A stretch of DNA of 64,000 nucleotides from positions 1 to 64,000 of the forward strand of contig JAHEGI010000002.1 of assembly GCA_024639785.1 (NCBI GenBank), read 5' to 3'. Shown here piece by piece: positions 16,668-25,715 of this stretch (positions within the stretch are counted from its first letter, which is position 1; every line of letters starts with the position of its first letter). Position numbers and translations under genes: made by a program. This stretch comes from Cryomorphaceae bacterium (GTDB lineage: Bacteria > Bacteroidota > Bacteroidia > Flavobacteriales > Schleiferiaceae). Under the pieces are notes generated by a model, which saw only the letters and a list, made by a program, of their open reading frames with translations, was not told the origin of the DNA and did no database searches.

Positions 16668-18027
16668 GCTGGAGTATCGCATTCATGAGCGCCTGCTTGG
16701 TGGCGGTGAGGATGGCCGAGGCTTCTTGCTTCTTTGTTCTGGTGGGCAAGATTCCATGGTGCTCGCGCATACGCTTCATGCTCTAGAAATGTCTTTTGAA
16801 ATTCTTCACGTGCACTATGGTTTGCGCGGGGAGGATTCTGACGGGGATTCCGCCTTTGTAACGCAATGGGCGGCCGACCATGAGGTCCTCTGTCATGTGC
16901 GTCATGCCCCCAAAGATTTTGGGGATGCGGCGAACCTTCAATCCAGAGCTCGCCAATTCCGCTATGACGCAGGGCGCGAACTCCTTCGCGCAGGTGCACT
17001 GAAAGCCATGCTGACAGCGCACCATGCCGATGACGCCGCGGAGACCTTCCTGTTTCATGCGGCACGGGGCACGGGCCTAGATGGACTCGTGGCATTAGCG
17101 CCGCGCCATGAAGATATCCTTCGGCCGATGTCCGATTTGTCCAAGTCAGCCATTGCGGACTATGCCGCGAAAAACGGCGTAATCTGGCGGGAAGATGCGA
17201 GTAATGCCCTAGATAAATACACGCGGAACCACCTAAGGCACCACGCCATGCCGGCGCTGAGGGAGGCGATTCCTCAGGCGAATGAAGGTTTGCAGACGAC
17301 CCTTCAAAACTTGAGAGAATTGCAATCCTTCGTAGACGCCTCCATCAAGCGTGAAAGTGTATTGTATCTCGGTGCTTCAAAATCAGTCCCTGGTGCGAAG
17401 GTTCTATATCGAGATGTGTTGGATCACCCACACGCGTCAGTTATCGTTTGGTATATCCTGCGGGAGTATGGTGGGTTTGATTTTGAGGCAATTTGTGCTT
17501 TGAGTCAATCCCAAGTAGGTGCGATGTTGGAACGAGGAGGCTGGCAGCTTTGGGCTGAGCGCGAAGGACTCCTCTTGCATCCAGTAGTCTCGGCCGATGG
17601 GCTTCCTCCCCAGCAAATCTCGATGGATCGTGCAGCTTATTTAAAGGGCCCATTTTGGGATGGGAATCAATGGCATTCGAGCTATTCCTGGACATTGACG
17701 CCGCAGGTGCTTCGGGAAGGAGAAAATTTAGGTAGCCTGCGGGCACCAGTGCTTTCCGATAAGCGGTGTACAACCTGGCATTGGAGGCCTTGGCAAGAAG
17801 GTGATTTCATCTATCCTTTGGGTATGAAAGGCCGGAAAAAACTTTCTGATGTCCTGACCGAGGGTAAGCTCCCTGCGATGTGCCGCAAAGCGTTTTGTGT
17901 CCTCGCCAAAGATGCTGGGCCAGGAGAAGTTTACTGGGTCCCAGGACTTCGACTTTCCCGCCATGTCGCGGTGGACAATTCAGATTCTTCTGCTTGGAGG
18001 ATGGAAGAGGATGCCTCGGAAGCATAG
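16660..18027 (+). CDS. tilS: tRNA(Ile)-lysidine synthase
   Basis: A 455-residue enzyme that converts C34 of the AUA-reading tRNA-Ile to lysidine. The N-type ATP pyrophosphatase motif is SGGQDS (27-32), with HYGLRGEDSDGD and HHADDAAETFLFHAARGTG as later family blocks. The C-terminal part (about 340-455) carries the TilS substrate-binding domain (WRPWQEGDFIYPLGMKGRKKLSD). Length is normal for Bacteroidota. It overlaps pabB by eight bases. Confidence 0.93.
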   Translation: MNKLEYRIHERLLGGGEDGRGFLLLCSGGQDSMVLAHTLHALEMSFEILHVHYGLRGEDSDGDSAFVTQWAADHEVLCHVRHAPKDFGDAANLQSRARQFRYDAGRELLRAGALKAMLTAHHADDAAETFLFHAARGTGLDGLVALAPRHEDILRPMSDLSKSAIADYAAKNGVIWREDASNALDKYTRNHLRHHAMPALREAIPQANEGLQTTLQNLRELQSFVDASIKRESVLYLGASKSVPGAKVLYRDVLDHPHASVIVWYILREYGGFDFEAICALSQSQVGAMLERGGWQLWAEREGLLLHPVVSADGLPPQQISMDRAAYLKGPFWDGNQWHSSYSWTLTPQVLREGENLGSLRAPVLSDKRCTTWHWRPWQEGDFIYPLGMKGRKKLSDVLTEGKLPAMCRKAFCVLAKDAGPGEVYWVPGLRLSRHVAVDNSDSSAWRMEEDASEA

Positions 18028-18033
18028 AAGGGT

Positions 18034-18041
18034 TATTTTTG
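18034..18041 (+). promoter_or_regulatory. -7 promoter element (TATTTTTG), 5 bp before dsbD-like gene
   Basis: Perfect TAnnTTTG, ending five bases before the ATG at 18047, in the 19-base gap after tilS. It decides the start of the next gene. Confidence 0.55.
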
Positions 18042-18046
18042 TCCAT

Positions 18047-20119
18047 ATGAAGACATTCCTTCGCTGGGCCCTTTTGGCCTGCATGGCCTGGTTGCCTATC
18101 AATCTTTCGGCCCAAATCATCGAGCCCGTCAAGTGGAAGACCTCCACGGAACGCCAAGCGGATGGCACCGTTAAGCTAATTGCTCAGGCAACTATTGAGG
18201 GTTCATGGCATATGTATTCTCAAAAATCGGGGGAAGATGGCCCTCTAGCCACCACGTTTGTCCTTACATCCAATCCAAGACTGACACTTTCTGGAGGTTT
18301 TGTAGAACCCGCGGCTCACAGTGAATTCAGCAAGCAATTCAACATGGAGCTGGCCTACTTTGAGCATTCAGCCCGTTTTGTGCAGACGGCAAACATTACA
18401 GGCCCGGGACCACTTACCGTCGAAGCCGAAGTGTCTTTCCAAGTCTGCAACGATGAAATGTGCCTCTTCCCCGAGTACATCCCCTTGACCTTTAAAATCC
18501 CAGCCCAAAAGAACGCCGCCCCCACCGATGAGGGCCTCGTCGCTACCGAGGCGCAAATTCAAGCGGACGGGGATGCCAGCGCACCTTCTGAGGAGGCGGA
18601 GGGATCTGACGTCGATACCGTGGCTACAGCTAGTACGGACAGCACCCCCGCGGACGTCAGCCCAGTTCCTGCAGCGGACGAAACCGAAATGAAGCAAGGC
18701 CACTGGGGCGTGTTTTTGGAAGGTATGGGTTGGGGCTTTTTGGCTCTTTTGATGCCCTGCATCTTCCCCATGATTCCCTTGACCGTGAGTTTCTTCATTA
18801 AGCAAAGCAAAACACGCGCAGAGGGCATTTCTAAAGCCATTACCTACGGTATCAGCATCAACGTGATCTACGTGGCGCTCGGTTTGCTCATCACGGTGGT
18901 TGCGGGCCCCGACGCCCTCAATGCCATGGCGACGGACCCCTGGTTCAACCTCTTCTTCTTTGGGCTCTTTGTGATTTTCGCCATCAGTTTCTTTGGTGCC
19001 TTCGAAATCACCTTGCCCAGCAAGTGGGTAGACGGCTCGGACAACCTGTCGCAGCGCGGCGGCTTGATCGGCATCTTCTTTATGGCCTTCACGCTGGCCT
19101 TGGTCTCCTTTAGCTGCACGGGTCCGCTTATTGGCTCCTTGTTAGTGCGCGCGAGCAATTCCGGCGAGTTGCTCGGTCCAGCCATGGGCATGTTCGGCTT
19201 CTCCTTCGCGTTGAGCTTGCCCTTTATGCTTTTTGCCGCCTTCCCCGGATGGCTCCAGTCCTTGCCCAAATCTGGAGGCTGGATGAACACGGTGAAAGTG
19301 GTCTTGGGCTTCTTGGAGCTAGCCTTCGCCATGAAGTTCCTCTCCACGGCCGATATGGTGTGGCAGGCCCATTGGGTGAGCCGTGAGCTCTTCTTGGCCA
19401 TTTGGACCGGCTTGACCTTCTTGATCGCACTCTACCTTTTTGGCGCGTTCCGAATGCCCCATGATGACAAAGTCGAAGCCATCAGTGTTCCCCGTATGCT
19501 CTTTGGTACGACGTTTTTCATTCTTGGATTCTACTTGCTTCCTGGCACTTTTGGTGCCCCCGTCCGCCTCGTTGCGGGCTTCCCACCCCCCGCCCACTAC
19601 GCAGAGGCGCCCGGTGGTGCCTACCTCGGCGGAGGCGGTAGCGAACAGGCCTTGAACTACACCGGCACCGCATGTCCGGACGGCCTTCCCTGCTTCAACA
19701 CGTTGGACGATGCCAAGGCCTATGCCAAGCAGGTCAACAAGCCCATCATGATTGACTTTACGGGCTGGGGCTGTGTGAACTGTCGCAAAATGGAGGAGCA
19801 AGTTTGGGTAGACCCTGAAGTGCACCGCATCCTCAAGGAGGAGGTCGTTTTGGTCTCTCTCTATGTCGACGAGAAAGTAGCCCTCCCTGAATCTGAACAG
19901 TACACCACCCCCGCAGGCAAGAAAATCAAGTACGTAGGTCAGAAATGGAGCGACTTTGAAGCCAGCACTTATGGCGCCAACGCCCAGCCCTACTACGTCA
20001 TTTTGGATCCCCACGGTGATTGGACGCCTTTGAACGGCTTTGCTGCATGGGATCCGGATGTGCCTAAGTTCTTGAACTGGCTCAATGCCGGCATTGCTGA
20101 ATACCGCAAGCGCCACTGA
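18047..20119 (+). CDS. dsbD: DsbD-type thiol:disulfide interchange protein
   Basis: A 690-residue membrane protein that passes electrons from cytoplasmic thioredoxin to periplasmic partners. Order of parts: signal peptide (MKTFLRWALLACMAWLPINLSA), an N-terminal DsbD-alpha-like domain with VCNDEMCLFPEY, an acidic Ala/Ser/Asp linker (about 165-215), eight membrane helices (about 230-510, with the conserved LMPCIFPMIPLT and SFSCTGPLIG cysteine segments), and a C-terminal thioredoxin-like domain with the C576-VN-C579 pair. The start is ATG 18047, because it gives the signal peptide and sits just after a perfect -7 box. It may feed cytochrome c maturation or disulfide repair. Confidence 0.93.
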   Translation: MKTFLRWALLACMAWLPINLSAQIIEPVKWKTSTERQADGTVKLIAQATIEGSWHMYSQKSGEDGPLATTFVLTSNPRLTLSGGFVEPAAHSEFSKQFNMELAYFEHSARFVQTANITGPGPLTVEAEVSFQVCNDEMCLFPEYIPLTFKIPAQKNAAPTDEGLVATEAQIQADGDASAPSEEAEGSDVDTVATASTDSTPADVSPVPAADETEMKQGHWGVFLEGMGWGFLALLMPCIFPMIPLTVSFFIKQSKTRAEGISKAITYGISINVIYVALGLLITVVAGPDALNAMATDPWFNLFFFGLFVIFAISFFGAFEITLPSKWVDGSDNLSQRGGLIGIFFMAFTLALVSFSCTGPLIGSLLVRASNSGELLGPAMGMFGFSFALSLPFMLFAAFPGWLQSLPKSGGWMNTVKVVLGFLELAFAMKFLSTADMVWQAHWVSRELFLAIWTGLTFLIALYLFGAFRMPHDDKVEAISVPRMLFGTTFFILGFYLLPGTFGAPVRLVAGFPPPAHYAEAPGGAYLGGGGSEQALNYTGTACPDGLPCFNTLDDAKAYAKQVNKPIMIDFTGWGCVNCRKMEEQVWVDPEVHRILKEEVVLVSLYVDEKVALPESEQYTTPAGKKIKYVGQKWSDFEASTYGANAQPYYVILDPHGDWTPLNGFAAWDPDVPKFLNWLNAGIAEYRKRH

Positions 20120-20121
20120 GC

Positions 20122-20709
20122 ATGAAGGCTGCCGCTGCTACGCAAGCTTTTCAGCGCGCCATTGCGGCCTACCATGCCCAATCGGACTTAGATCCTGCGT
20201 GCCCGGAATCGGCTGCCCATCTGGAGAGTCAACTCTTCCAAAAGGCTTGGATCGATACGGTACAGTGGCATCTAGAAGATGAAATTCGTCGTTCAGACCT
20301 GAAAGGGCCAGAAGTACTTGCCTTGAAACGCCGGATCGACGGCCTGAATCAAGCGCGTACGGATGCTGTGGAAGCATTAGACCGCGATCTCCAAGCAGAA
20401 CTGCAACCCATTGCTCCGGTAGAAATGACCGCCTTGCGAACGGAATCCTTGGGCTGGGCACTTGATCGCCTATGCATCTTGCAACTCAAGCGCTATCATA
20501 TGGCCGAAGAAGTGGCACGCGGAGGGGAGCATGCTCAACGCGTAGCGCCACGCCTGGAGGTACTGGATCGCCAGTCGGCCCACTTAGAAGCCGCGGTCGA
20601 TACGTTGGTAGCTGACCTGTGTGCTGGAACCGTGCGCTATGCACGCTACGAGCAGCACAAACTCTACAACGACCCGGACACGAATCCCGCGCTCTACCGC
20701 GTTAAATAG
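20122..20709 (+). CDS. DUF4254 protein
   Basis: A 195-residue all-helical soluble protein of the DUF4254 family. It has no signal peptide or membrane segment, and is rich in Ala, Glu, Arg and His with long amphipathic helices. The C-terminal YARYEQHKLYNDPDTNPALY is the most family-like segment. It lies two bases after the dsbD-like gene and two bases before a GT9 glycosyltransferase. I remember DUF4254 genes commonly standing next to heptosyltransferase-like genes in Bacteroidota, so a role in envelope glycan assembly is plausible but untested. Confidence 0.75.
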   Translation: MKAAAATQAFQRAIAAYHAQSDLDPACPESAAHLESQLFQKAWIDTVQWHLEDEIRRSDLKGPEVLALKRRIDGLNQARTDAVEALDRDLQAELQPIAPVEMTALRTESLGWALDRLCILQLKRYHMAEEVARGGEHAQRVAPRLEVLDRQSAHLEAAVDTLVADLCAGTVRYARYEQHKLYNDPDTNPALYRVK

Positions 20710-20711
20710 AC

Positions 20712-21686
20712 ATGAAAATGACCAAGCTAGCTGTGGTGCGTTTCTCCGCTTTGGGAGATGTACTGTTGCTGTGGCCCGTCATGTGTCGTGTAGCACAGGA
20801 ATATCCTGAGATGCGCATTACGTTTTTCACCCGGAATACTTTTGAGGCGCATCTGCCTGCCCACCCGAGCATCCAAGTGGTAGGGCTGGACATCGCCGGA
20901 GTTTACCGCAATCCAATGGCACTAAATCTATTTTTTTACGGCTGGATTCGGAGTCATAACCCGGTCGCCTGGGTGGATGCCCATGCCCATCTTCGAAGTC
21001 GAATAGGAACACTGATTGCCGGTCTTTTAGGGGCGCGAATCGGACGATTGAATAAACATCGGGAAGAACGCAGGGCATTTCTTCGGAAGCGAATCGGATC
21101 ACTTCGGCCTGTGCAAACCCTCTATGCCGAGGCCTTTGAGCAAGCAGGACTGCCTGTAACGTGGCCAAATTCAGAACCGTTGGATGAGCGCAGACCGAGT
21201 CGAGTCATGATTTTGGCACCATTTTCGGCACAAAAGAGCAAATCCATGCGGCTCACTTTGGCTGAAAGCATCGCCCAACGATGGATTCAACAGGGAGGGC
21301 AGGTTGTTTTGATGGCGTCGGTTGCGGAAGCCTTGCAATGGGGCGGTCCCGAGGTCATACAACCCGCTATCGAAGAAGAACTAGGGTTTTGGCAAACGGC
21401 AGCCGTGGCTTTGGTCACGGATTCAGCCAATCAGCATCTGGCCGCCCTGCATGGCACCCCAAGTGTTACACTCTGGATGGGTACTTCGCCCCAAGCGGGA
21501 TTTGCACCGCATCAACACAGTCTGCATCGAGATTTGATGCCTAGCCAGTTGGCCTGCTTCCCTTGCAGTATTTATGGGAAGCCGACCTGTATACGGACCG
21601 ACTTTGCCTGTAAAAACCACTCAGAAGAGGAGATTTGGCAGGCCATCCAAGAGGTGGCGGCGGTGGCGCCGAATTCCTTTTTCTGA
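20712..21686 (+). CDS. Glycosyltransferase family 9 (ADP-heptose:LPS-like)
   Basis: A 324-residue GT9 protein, the family of ADP-heptose:lipopolysaccharide heptosyltransferases. The N-terminal VVRFSALGDVLLLWPV matches the family's RxxxlGDvlLxtPv block; the C-terminal domain has VALVTDSANQHLAALHGTPSV, where the family usually has TxDTGpxHlAaAlgxPxv. A C-terminal PCSIYGKPTC segment with several Cys is also typical. Soluble, acting at the inner face of the inner membrane on lipid A-core. Start: ATG 20712; ATG 20718 is an equal alternative. Confidence 0.85.
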   Translation: MKMTKLAVVRFSALGDVLLLWPVMCRVAQEYPEMRITFFTRNTFEAHLPAHPSIQVVGLDIAGVYRNPMALNLFFYGWIRSHNPVAWVDAHAHLRSRIGTLIAGLLGARIGRLNKHREERRAFLRKRIGSLRPVQTLYAEAFEQAGLPVTWPNSEPLDERRPSRVMILAPFSAQKSKSMRLTLAESIAQRWIQQGGQVVLMASVAEALQWGGPEVIQPAIEEELGFWQTAAVALVTDSANQHLAALHGTPSVTLWMGTSPQAGFAPHQHSLHRDLMPSQLACFPCSIYGKPTCIRTDFACKNHSEEEIWQAIQEVAAVAPNSFF

Positions 21687-21760
21687 GTATCCTAGCCCTA
21701 AGTTCCAGGGTATAGTCGTTTAGGCCCGGTTAAATAGCCTAAAGCCCGGACCTTGCTTGC

Positions 21761-23104
21761 ATGATTCATGAAGTTTGGACCCATGCGGCGGGGGATTCTA
21801 TGTGCATACAGCTACAGGTGGCCGTTCAGCCAGGGTATAGCTTTCAATTATCTGGGCGGAAGGATCCGAGAAGCAGAGAATGGCCTCAGCGCTTGCATGC
21901 GGCCTTTCGGAATTTTGGCTGGAAATGGCCAGGGAAGCGGGTGACTGCGTTGGTGACTCCGTCAAGTGGGGCATGTCTGGGGCCCGAAGTAGATCTCGCC
22001 TTAGCCGTCGCCGTACTTCTAGGTTCCAAACAATGGGGAGCTTGCCGTCCTGGGGGCTTTTTTATGATGGGGCGGTTGGACTTGCGCGGAGCCGTTTTGG
22101 GGGATGCCCATAGTCCTTTGCCCATGCTACCTGATTCCGTGGGATGGGGCTGCGTGCCGCTTCGAGTAAAGGAGGCCTATTTTTCTGCACATCCCACTAT
22201 TGTAGGAGTTAAAAACCTTCAAGAGGTTGAAGCTTATGTGGTTCATGGGTTACCTCCTATATTCCACGGTCATTCCCAAGTGAAAGCGACTCAGACCTTT
22301 CCAGTCCTTCGACTTTCATCCGAGGTGCAACAGCTCCTCGAAGTAGTCGCTTCCGGCGGGCATCCAGTTTTTTGGATGGGACCACCGGGGACGGGAAAAA
22401 CACAGCTTGCACGCGCGCTTTGGCAAGTGGACCAAGAACTCTCCAAGGCGGATGTGCCCTTCGTGGAACCCATAGCTCCGAGAGCAAGCGCTACTGCGCT
22501 AGAACGCTACTTTCAAGCGGCGAAAGGAGGTCATTTATTCCTGGATGAAGTCGGAGAGTGGCCCCTCAAAGCGCTTGAAGCCTTGCGGAAGCCCTTAGAG
22601 CGGTCGATTCATACGCTCTACTATAGTGCAGCGACGAACCCCTGTCCATGTGGCTTTGCAGGGCATAGAAGCCGTTCGTGTCAATGCAGTGCGGGTCGGA
22701 TAGAGGCCTATCAACGTCGATTTTCTCCACCTTGGTTAGAGCGATTCCACGTAGTAGGGCATGTGCATGCCGAAGAGGAGGATAGCCTGGTAATCTGGCC
22801 TGAATTTCTCCAGCGGATCCGTTGGGCTAGAGAACGACAAATCCGGCGGGCAGGTCGACTGAACGCTCAGTTAGAGGACGAAATCCTTTGGTCTAGCTTG
22901 CAATTGCAGACAAAAGCGGCCATGGATGTCCGCGAGTGGCAGCAACGACGGGGGATGGGCGAACGAGCGGTTCAATCCGTGTGCAAAGTGGCCCGTACGA
23001 TGGCCGACCTAGATGGTCTACAGTGGGTGCAGCCCCGACATATCCATCAGGCGGTGCATTACCACTGGTCTAGTCAAGGCATTACTTCCAAGTCCGATCC
23101 TTAG
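21761..23104 (+). CDS. comM: Shortened ComM/YifB-type Mg-chelatase-like ATPase
   Basis: A 447-residue member of the ComM/YifB family, hexameric DNA helicases that extend branch migration during natural transformation. Residues 1-165 are the Lon-protease-like domain (GPEVDLALAVAVLLG), then Walker A GPPGTGKT (207-214), Walker B LFLDE (259-263), the diagnostic NPCPCG (293-298) with further Cys, and a C-terminal helical domain. It is shorter than usual (about 510): the segment between Walker A and B lacks the usual RPFRxPHHTxS insert, and the ISGPLLDRID segment is reduced to SPPWLERF. The 3' end overlaps the convergent gene by 23 bases. Confidence 0.82.
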   Translation: MIHEVWTHAAGDSMCIQLQVAVQPGYSFQLSGRKDPRSREWPQRLHAAFRNFGWKWPGKRVTALVTPSSGACLGPEVDLALAVAVLLGSKQWGACRPGGFFMMGRLDLRGAVLGDAHSPLPMLPDSVGWGCVPLRVKEAYFSAHPTIVGVKNLQEVEAYVVHGLPPIFHGHSQVKATQTFPVLRLSSEVQQLLEVVASGGHPVFWMGPPGTGKTQLARALWQVDQELSKADVPFVEPIAPRASATALERYFQAAKGGHLFLDEVGEWPLKALEALRKPLERSIHTLYYSAATNPCPCGFAGHRSRSCQCSAGRIEAYQRRFSPPWLERFHVVGHVHAEEEDSLVIWPEFLQRIRWARERQIRRAGRLNAQLEDEILWSSLQLQTKAAMDVREWQQRRGMGERAVQSVCKVARTMADLDGLQWVQPRHIHQAVHYHWSSQGITSKSDP

Positions 23105-23669
23105 GGTCTGGGGGGTTTTTAGACCACATCAGGGGCCCTTCGCAGCCGGCAACTTCAATCATGACGGCGCTAGGACTGCCGAAATAGGTCAACAATTTGC
23201 TCCGCCAATCCCTAAAAGAACTAACTGAAAACTGCTGGCAGGGTAAGGTCATGACCGTGATGGTCGTCCCATCAATCACTACAATGCTCGGATCCACATG
23301 GGGGACTGACCGGCTATCTCTTCCGGGACGAATACTCGAACCATCAATGAAGTCGGCAAGCCAACGCTTCATGGCCCAGTTTAAATCATCTGTTTCAGAA
23401 AAGTGAAAAACATGCACATACACATCATAGCGGACATTGCGCTCGAGGTTGTCCAATTGCTTTTCAAGGCCTTCGAGTTTAAAATCAGTGCGGTAATCGG
23501 GGCTCTCATTTTCAAGCGCACCCAGAGACTCGCCCCCTAAATTCAACGTTTTCACTCTGTAGACACTGGCTAAATCCTGTTGAAAGGCCTCAATGCGTTG
23601 GAGCAAATCACTGGGTTGTGCATGAGCCACCCATGGCAAGAACATCAAAAGTAGGAGTGATCTTTTCAT
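23082..23669 (-). CDS. Secreted protein of unknown function
   Basis: A 195-residue protein with a signal peptide (MKRSLLLLMFLPWVAHA, cleavage before QPSD). The start is ATG 23669, not 23687, since it opens the signal peptide and lies four bases after TACCTTTT. The mature part begins with a helical, coiled-coil-prone stretch (DLLQRIEAFQQDLASVY) and continues as mixed alpha/beta with two Cys. I do not recognise it. It could be periplasmic. The 3' end overlaps comM by 23 bases. Confidence 0.65.
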   Translation of the reverse strand: MKRSLLLLMFLPWVAHAQPSDLLQRIEAFQQDLASVYRVKTLNLGGESLGALENESPDYRTDFKLEGLEKQLDNLERNVRYDVYVHVFHFSETDDLNWAMKRWLADFIDGSSIRPGRDSRSVPHVDPSIVVIDGTTITVMTLPCQQFSVSSFRDWRSKLLTYFGSPSAVMIEVAGCEGPLMWSKNPPDPKDRTWK

Positions 23670-23673
23670 GCTA

Positions 23674-23681
23674 AAAAGGTA
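23674..23681 (-). promoter_or_regulatory. -7-like element (TACCTTTT), 4 bp before start
   Basis: TACCTTTT on the minus strand, one base off TAnnTTTG, four bases before ATG 23669. Paired with a divergent perfect box at 23701-23708. Confidence 0.45.
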
Positions 23682-23700
23682 CGCCAAAGCCGCTTCCCAT

Positions 23701-23708
23701 TACATTTG
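23701..23708 (+). promoter_or_regulatory. -7 promoter element (TACATTTG), 4 bp before start
   Basis: Perfect TAnnTTTG, four bases before ATG 23713. It fixes the start of the DUF481-like gene. Confidence 0.55.
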
Positions 23709-23712
23709 CGCT

Positions 23713-24474
23713 ATGCTCCGTCGAATCCTTGTCATTTTGGCCCTCCTCAGTGGGAGTGTGCAAGCCCAAGTGGTTAATGTAGAAGCCATGCGAGGGCTTA
23801 CGGGCAGCGAGCCAGGTACCCATGGGGTTTTGGATGGAAGCTTCTACTTTGGCGGGACCCAAGCACTGCTATTGCGCTTGAGCACTTCGGCGAATTTCAG
23901 AAAAACCCTGGGCAAAGAATCATACTATGCGATTTTTAACGGCAATTTGAGCACGCGGGTCGGCGGGGATGCCTTGCTCTTCGAGCAAAATGGATTCGTC
24001 CACGGACGCTACAATGTCGAATGGACAGACGAATGGACAGGCGAAGTATTTTTCCAATGGCAATCCAATAAACCGATGCGTATCGCCCAGCGTTTCAATT
24101 TTGGGGCGGGGCCACGTTTTCGGGCCATCGATAGTAAAACGGTGAATTTCTTCCTCAGTCCGTTAGTGATGTATGAATTGGATATCGAGTCTGTCACGGG
24201 GGTCTATGAATCTGTAGCGCGGATGAGTACCTATATGAGTTTGGACGTGCTGCTCAAAGAAAAATACCGCCTAAATACCATTGCGTATTACCAGCCACAA
24301 GTGCTTCAATGGGATGATGTGCGAGTGGTCATCAATAGCCGATTTAGCACGCCGATTTCACCCAAATTGAACCTGACGATTTCGGGAAATTTGAATTATG
24401 ATGCCTACCCTGCAGGTACGGATGTGCCCAATTTTACCTACGGAATCAATTCGGGTTTGAGCTGGCGCTTCTAG
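23713..24474 (+). CDS. DUF481-like outer-membrane barrel protein
   Basis: A 253-residue exported protein. The start is ATG 23713 (MLRRILVILALLSGSVQA, cleavage before QVVN), which opens the signal peptide and follows a perfect -7 box. The mature protein has a regular series of amphipathic strands (NTIAYYQPQVLQW, LNLTISGNLNYDAY) and ends with SGLSWRF, a C-terminal Phe as in many barrel proteins. It resembles DUF481 proteins (predicted barrels). Function unknown. It overlaps convergent folC by four bases. Confidence 0.7.
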   Translation: MLRRILVILALLSGSVQAQVVNVEAMRGLTGSEPGTHGVLDGSFYFGGTQALLLRLSTSANFRKTLGKESYYAIFNGNLSTRVGGDALLFEQNGFVHGRYNVEWTDEWTGEVFFQWQSNKPMRIAQRFNFGAGPRFRAIDSKTVNFFLSPLVMYELDIESVTGVYESVARMSTYMSLDVLLKEKYRLNTIAYYQPQVLQWDDVRVVINSRFSTPISPKLNLTISGNLNYDAYPAGTDVPNFTYGINSGLSWRF

Positions 24475-25715
24475 GCCTGCACTTCATGGAGATACCCCAG
24501 TGCATCGGCCACTACAAAGGTGCTTCCTCCCAAATAAATTCGGTCTTCTTTGTTGGCTTTCGCCAAGGCCGCCAACCATGCCTGGGCTACAGAATCATAT
24601 GCTTCGCCCTGAAAACCTTTGGCTTCCGCGTTTTCTTGGAGTTCGTGGACAGGCAGCGCGCGAGGAATGCTGGGGGCACAGAAATAATAGCGTGCATCTT
24701 GGGGCAAGCAATCCAGAGCGGAACGCACATCTTTGTCCCCGACCATCCCTAAAACGATGTGCATTTTACCTTTTCCTAGGCGCATGAACTGCCGCATCGT
24801 GGCCCGCAATCCTTGCGGATTGTGGGCAGTGTCAAAAATGGCAAGCGGTCCCTCTTGGACCACTTGCCAACGTCCTTGAAGTCCCGTGCTGGAAGCTACT
24901 TGGCGAAGTCCTTCTTGAATCGTGGCTTCACTGAGTGGAAATTGCTGTTGGGCCGCCAACATTGCCCGAGCCACCCGTTGATTGCTGGCCTGGTAATCGC
25001 CTAAGAGATCACATGGGCTCAAGTCTGTCACCGTTTCTTCTGCCCATACGAGTGGGCAAGCGGTTTCCGCGGCATGTCGAATAAAGACCTCTTCGGTTTC
25101 GCTATCGCGCACGCCGATAATCGCTGGAATTCCCGGTTTGAAAATGCCCGCTTTTTCGCGCGCGATGAGCGCGCGGTGTTCACCTAAAAAGGCCTGATGA
25201 TCCAGGTCTATCGTGGTGATCCCCGTAACAATGGGTTCGATGATATTGGTGCTGTCGAGTCGTCCACCCATCCCCACTTCGATGACAGCCACATCTACCT
25301 GGGCCTCTGCAAAAGTTTGATAGGCCATGCCGACACTCATTTCAAAAAAACTCAATCGCAAATCAACCAAGAGCGGCTTCCATTGGTCCACAAACTCCAC
25401 CACGGCCTCTTCAGAGATAGCCTGCCCTTGGATGCGAATGCGTTCGGTATAAGAGACGAGGTGCGGAGAGGTGTAGAGCCCAACGCGATATCCACCGGCC
25501 TGAAGGCAGCTGGCCAACATATGGGAAGTGGATCCCTTGCCATTCGTGCCGGCGACATGAAAAGCAGGGAAATGACGATAGGGATGTCCGAGGGCTTCCA
25601 TGAAAGCCTCCGTTTTTTTCAAATCCAGTTTATACGAAGATTGTTGTCCCCCCGTGTGTTGAAACACCGGGAGTTGAGCATACAGCCATTCCAGTGTCTC
25701 TTGGTAGCGGCTCAC
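24471..25715 (-). CDS. folC: Folylpolyglutamate synthase / dihydrofolate synthase
   Basis: A 414-residue Mur-ligase-type enzyme that adds Glu to dihydropteroate and then to folates. The ATP P-loop is GTNGKGS (56-62), followed by YTSPHLVSYTERIRI, the AVIEVGMGGRLDSTN block and the C-terminal FDTAHNPQG block, all typical of FolC. It overlaps tonB by four bases. The exbB-exbD-tonB-folC order recurs in Flavobacteriia as I remember it. Confidence 0.94.
   Translation of the reverse strand: MSRYQETLEWLYAQLPVFQHTGGQQSSYKLDLKKTEAFMEALGHPYRHFPAFHVAGTNGKGSTSHMLASCLQAGGYRVGLYTSPHLVSYTERIRIQGQAISEEAVVEFVDQWKPLLVDLRLSFFEMSVGMAYQTFAEAQVDVAVIEVGMGGRLDSTNIIEPIVTGITTIDLDHQAFLGEHRALIAREKAGIFKPGIPAIIGVRDSETEEVFIRHAAETACPLVWAEETVTDLSPCDLLGDYQASNQRVARAMLAAQQQFPLSEATIQEGLRQVASSTGLQGRWQVVQEGPLAIFDTAHNPQGLRATMRQFMRLGKGKMHIVLGMVGDKDVRSALDCLPQDARYYFCAPSIPRALPVHELQENAEAKGFQGEAYDSVAQAWLAALAKANKEDRIYLGGSTFVVADALGYLHEVQA

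Noticed and set aside
19319-20116. 265-codon open frame antisense to the dsbD-like gene
   Set aside because: It lies opposite well-defined membrane and thioredoxin domains; long antisense frames are expected at this GC content.
21687-21760. Imperfect repeat of TAGGCCCGG / TAAAGCCCGG before comM
   Set aside because: Too short and imperfect to interpret, and no -7 box at the usual spacing was found.
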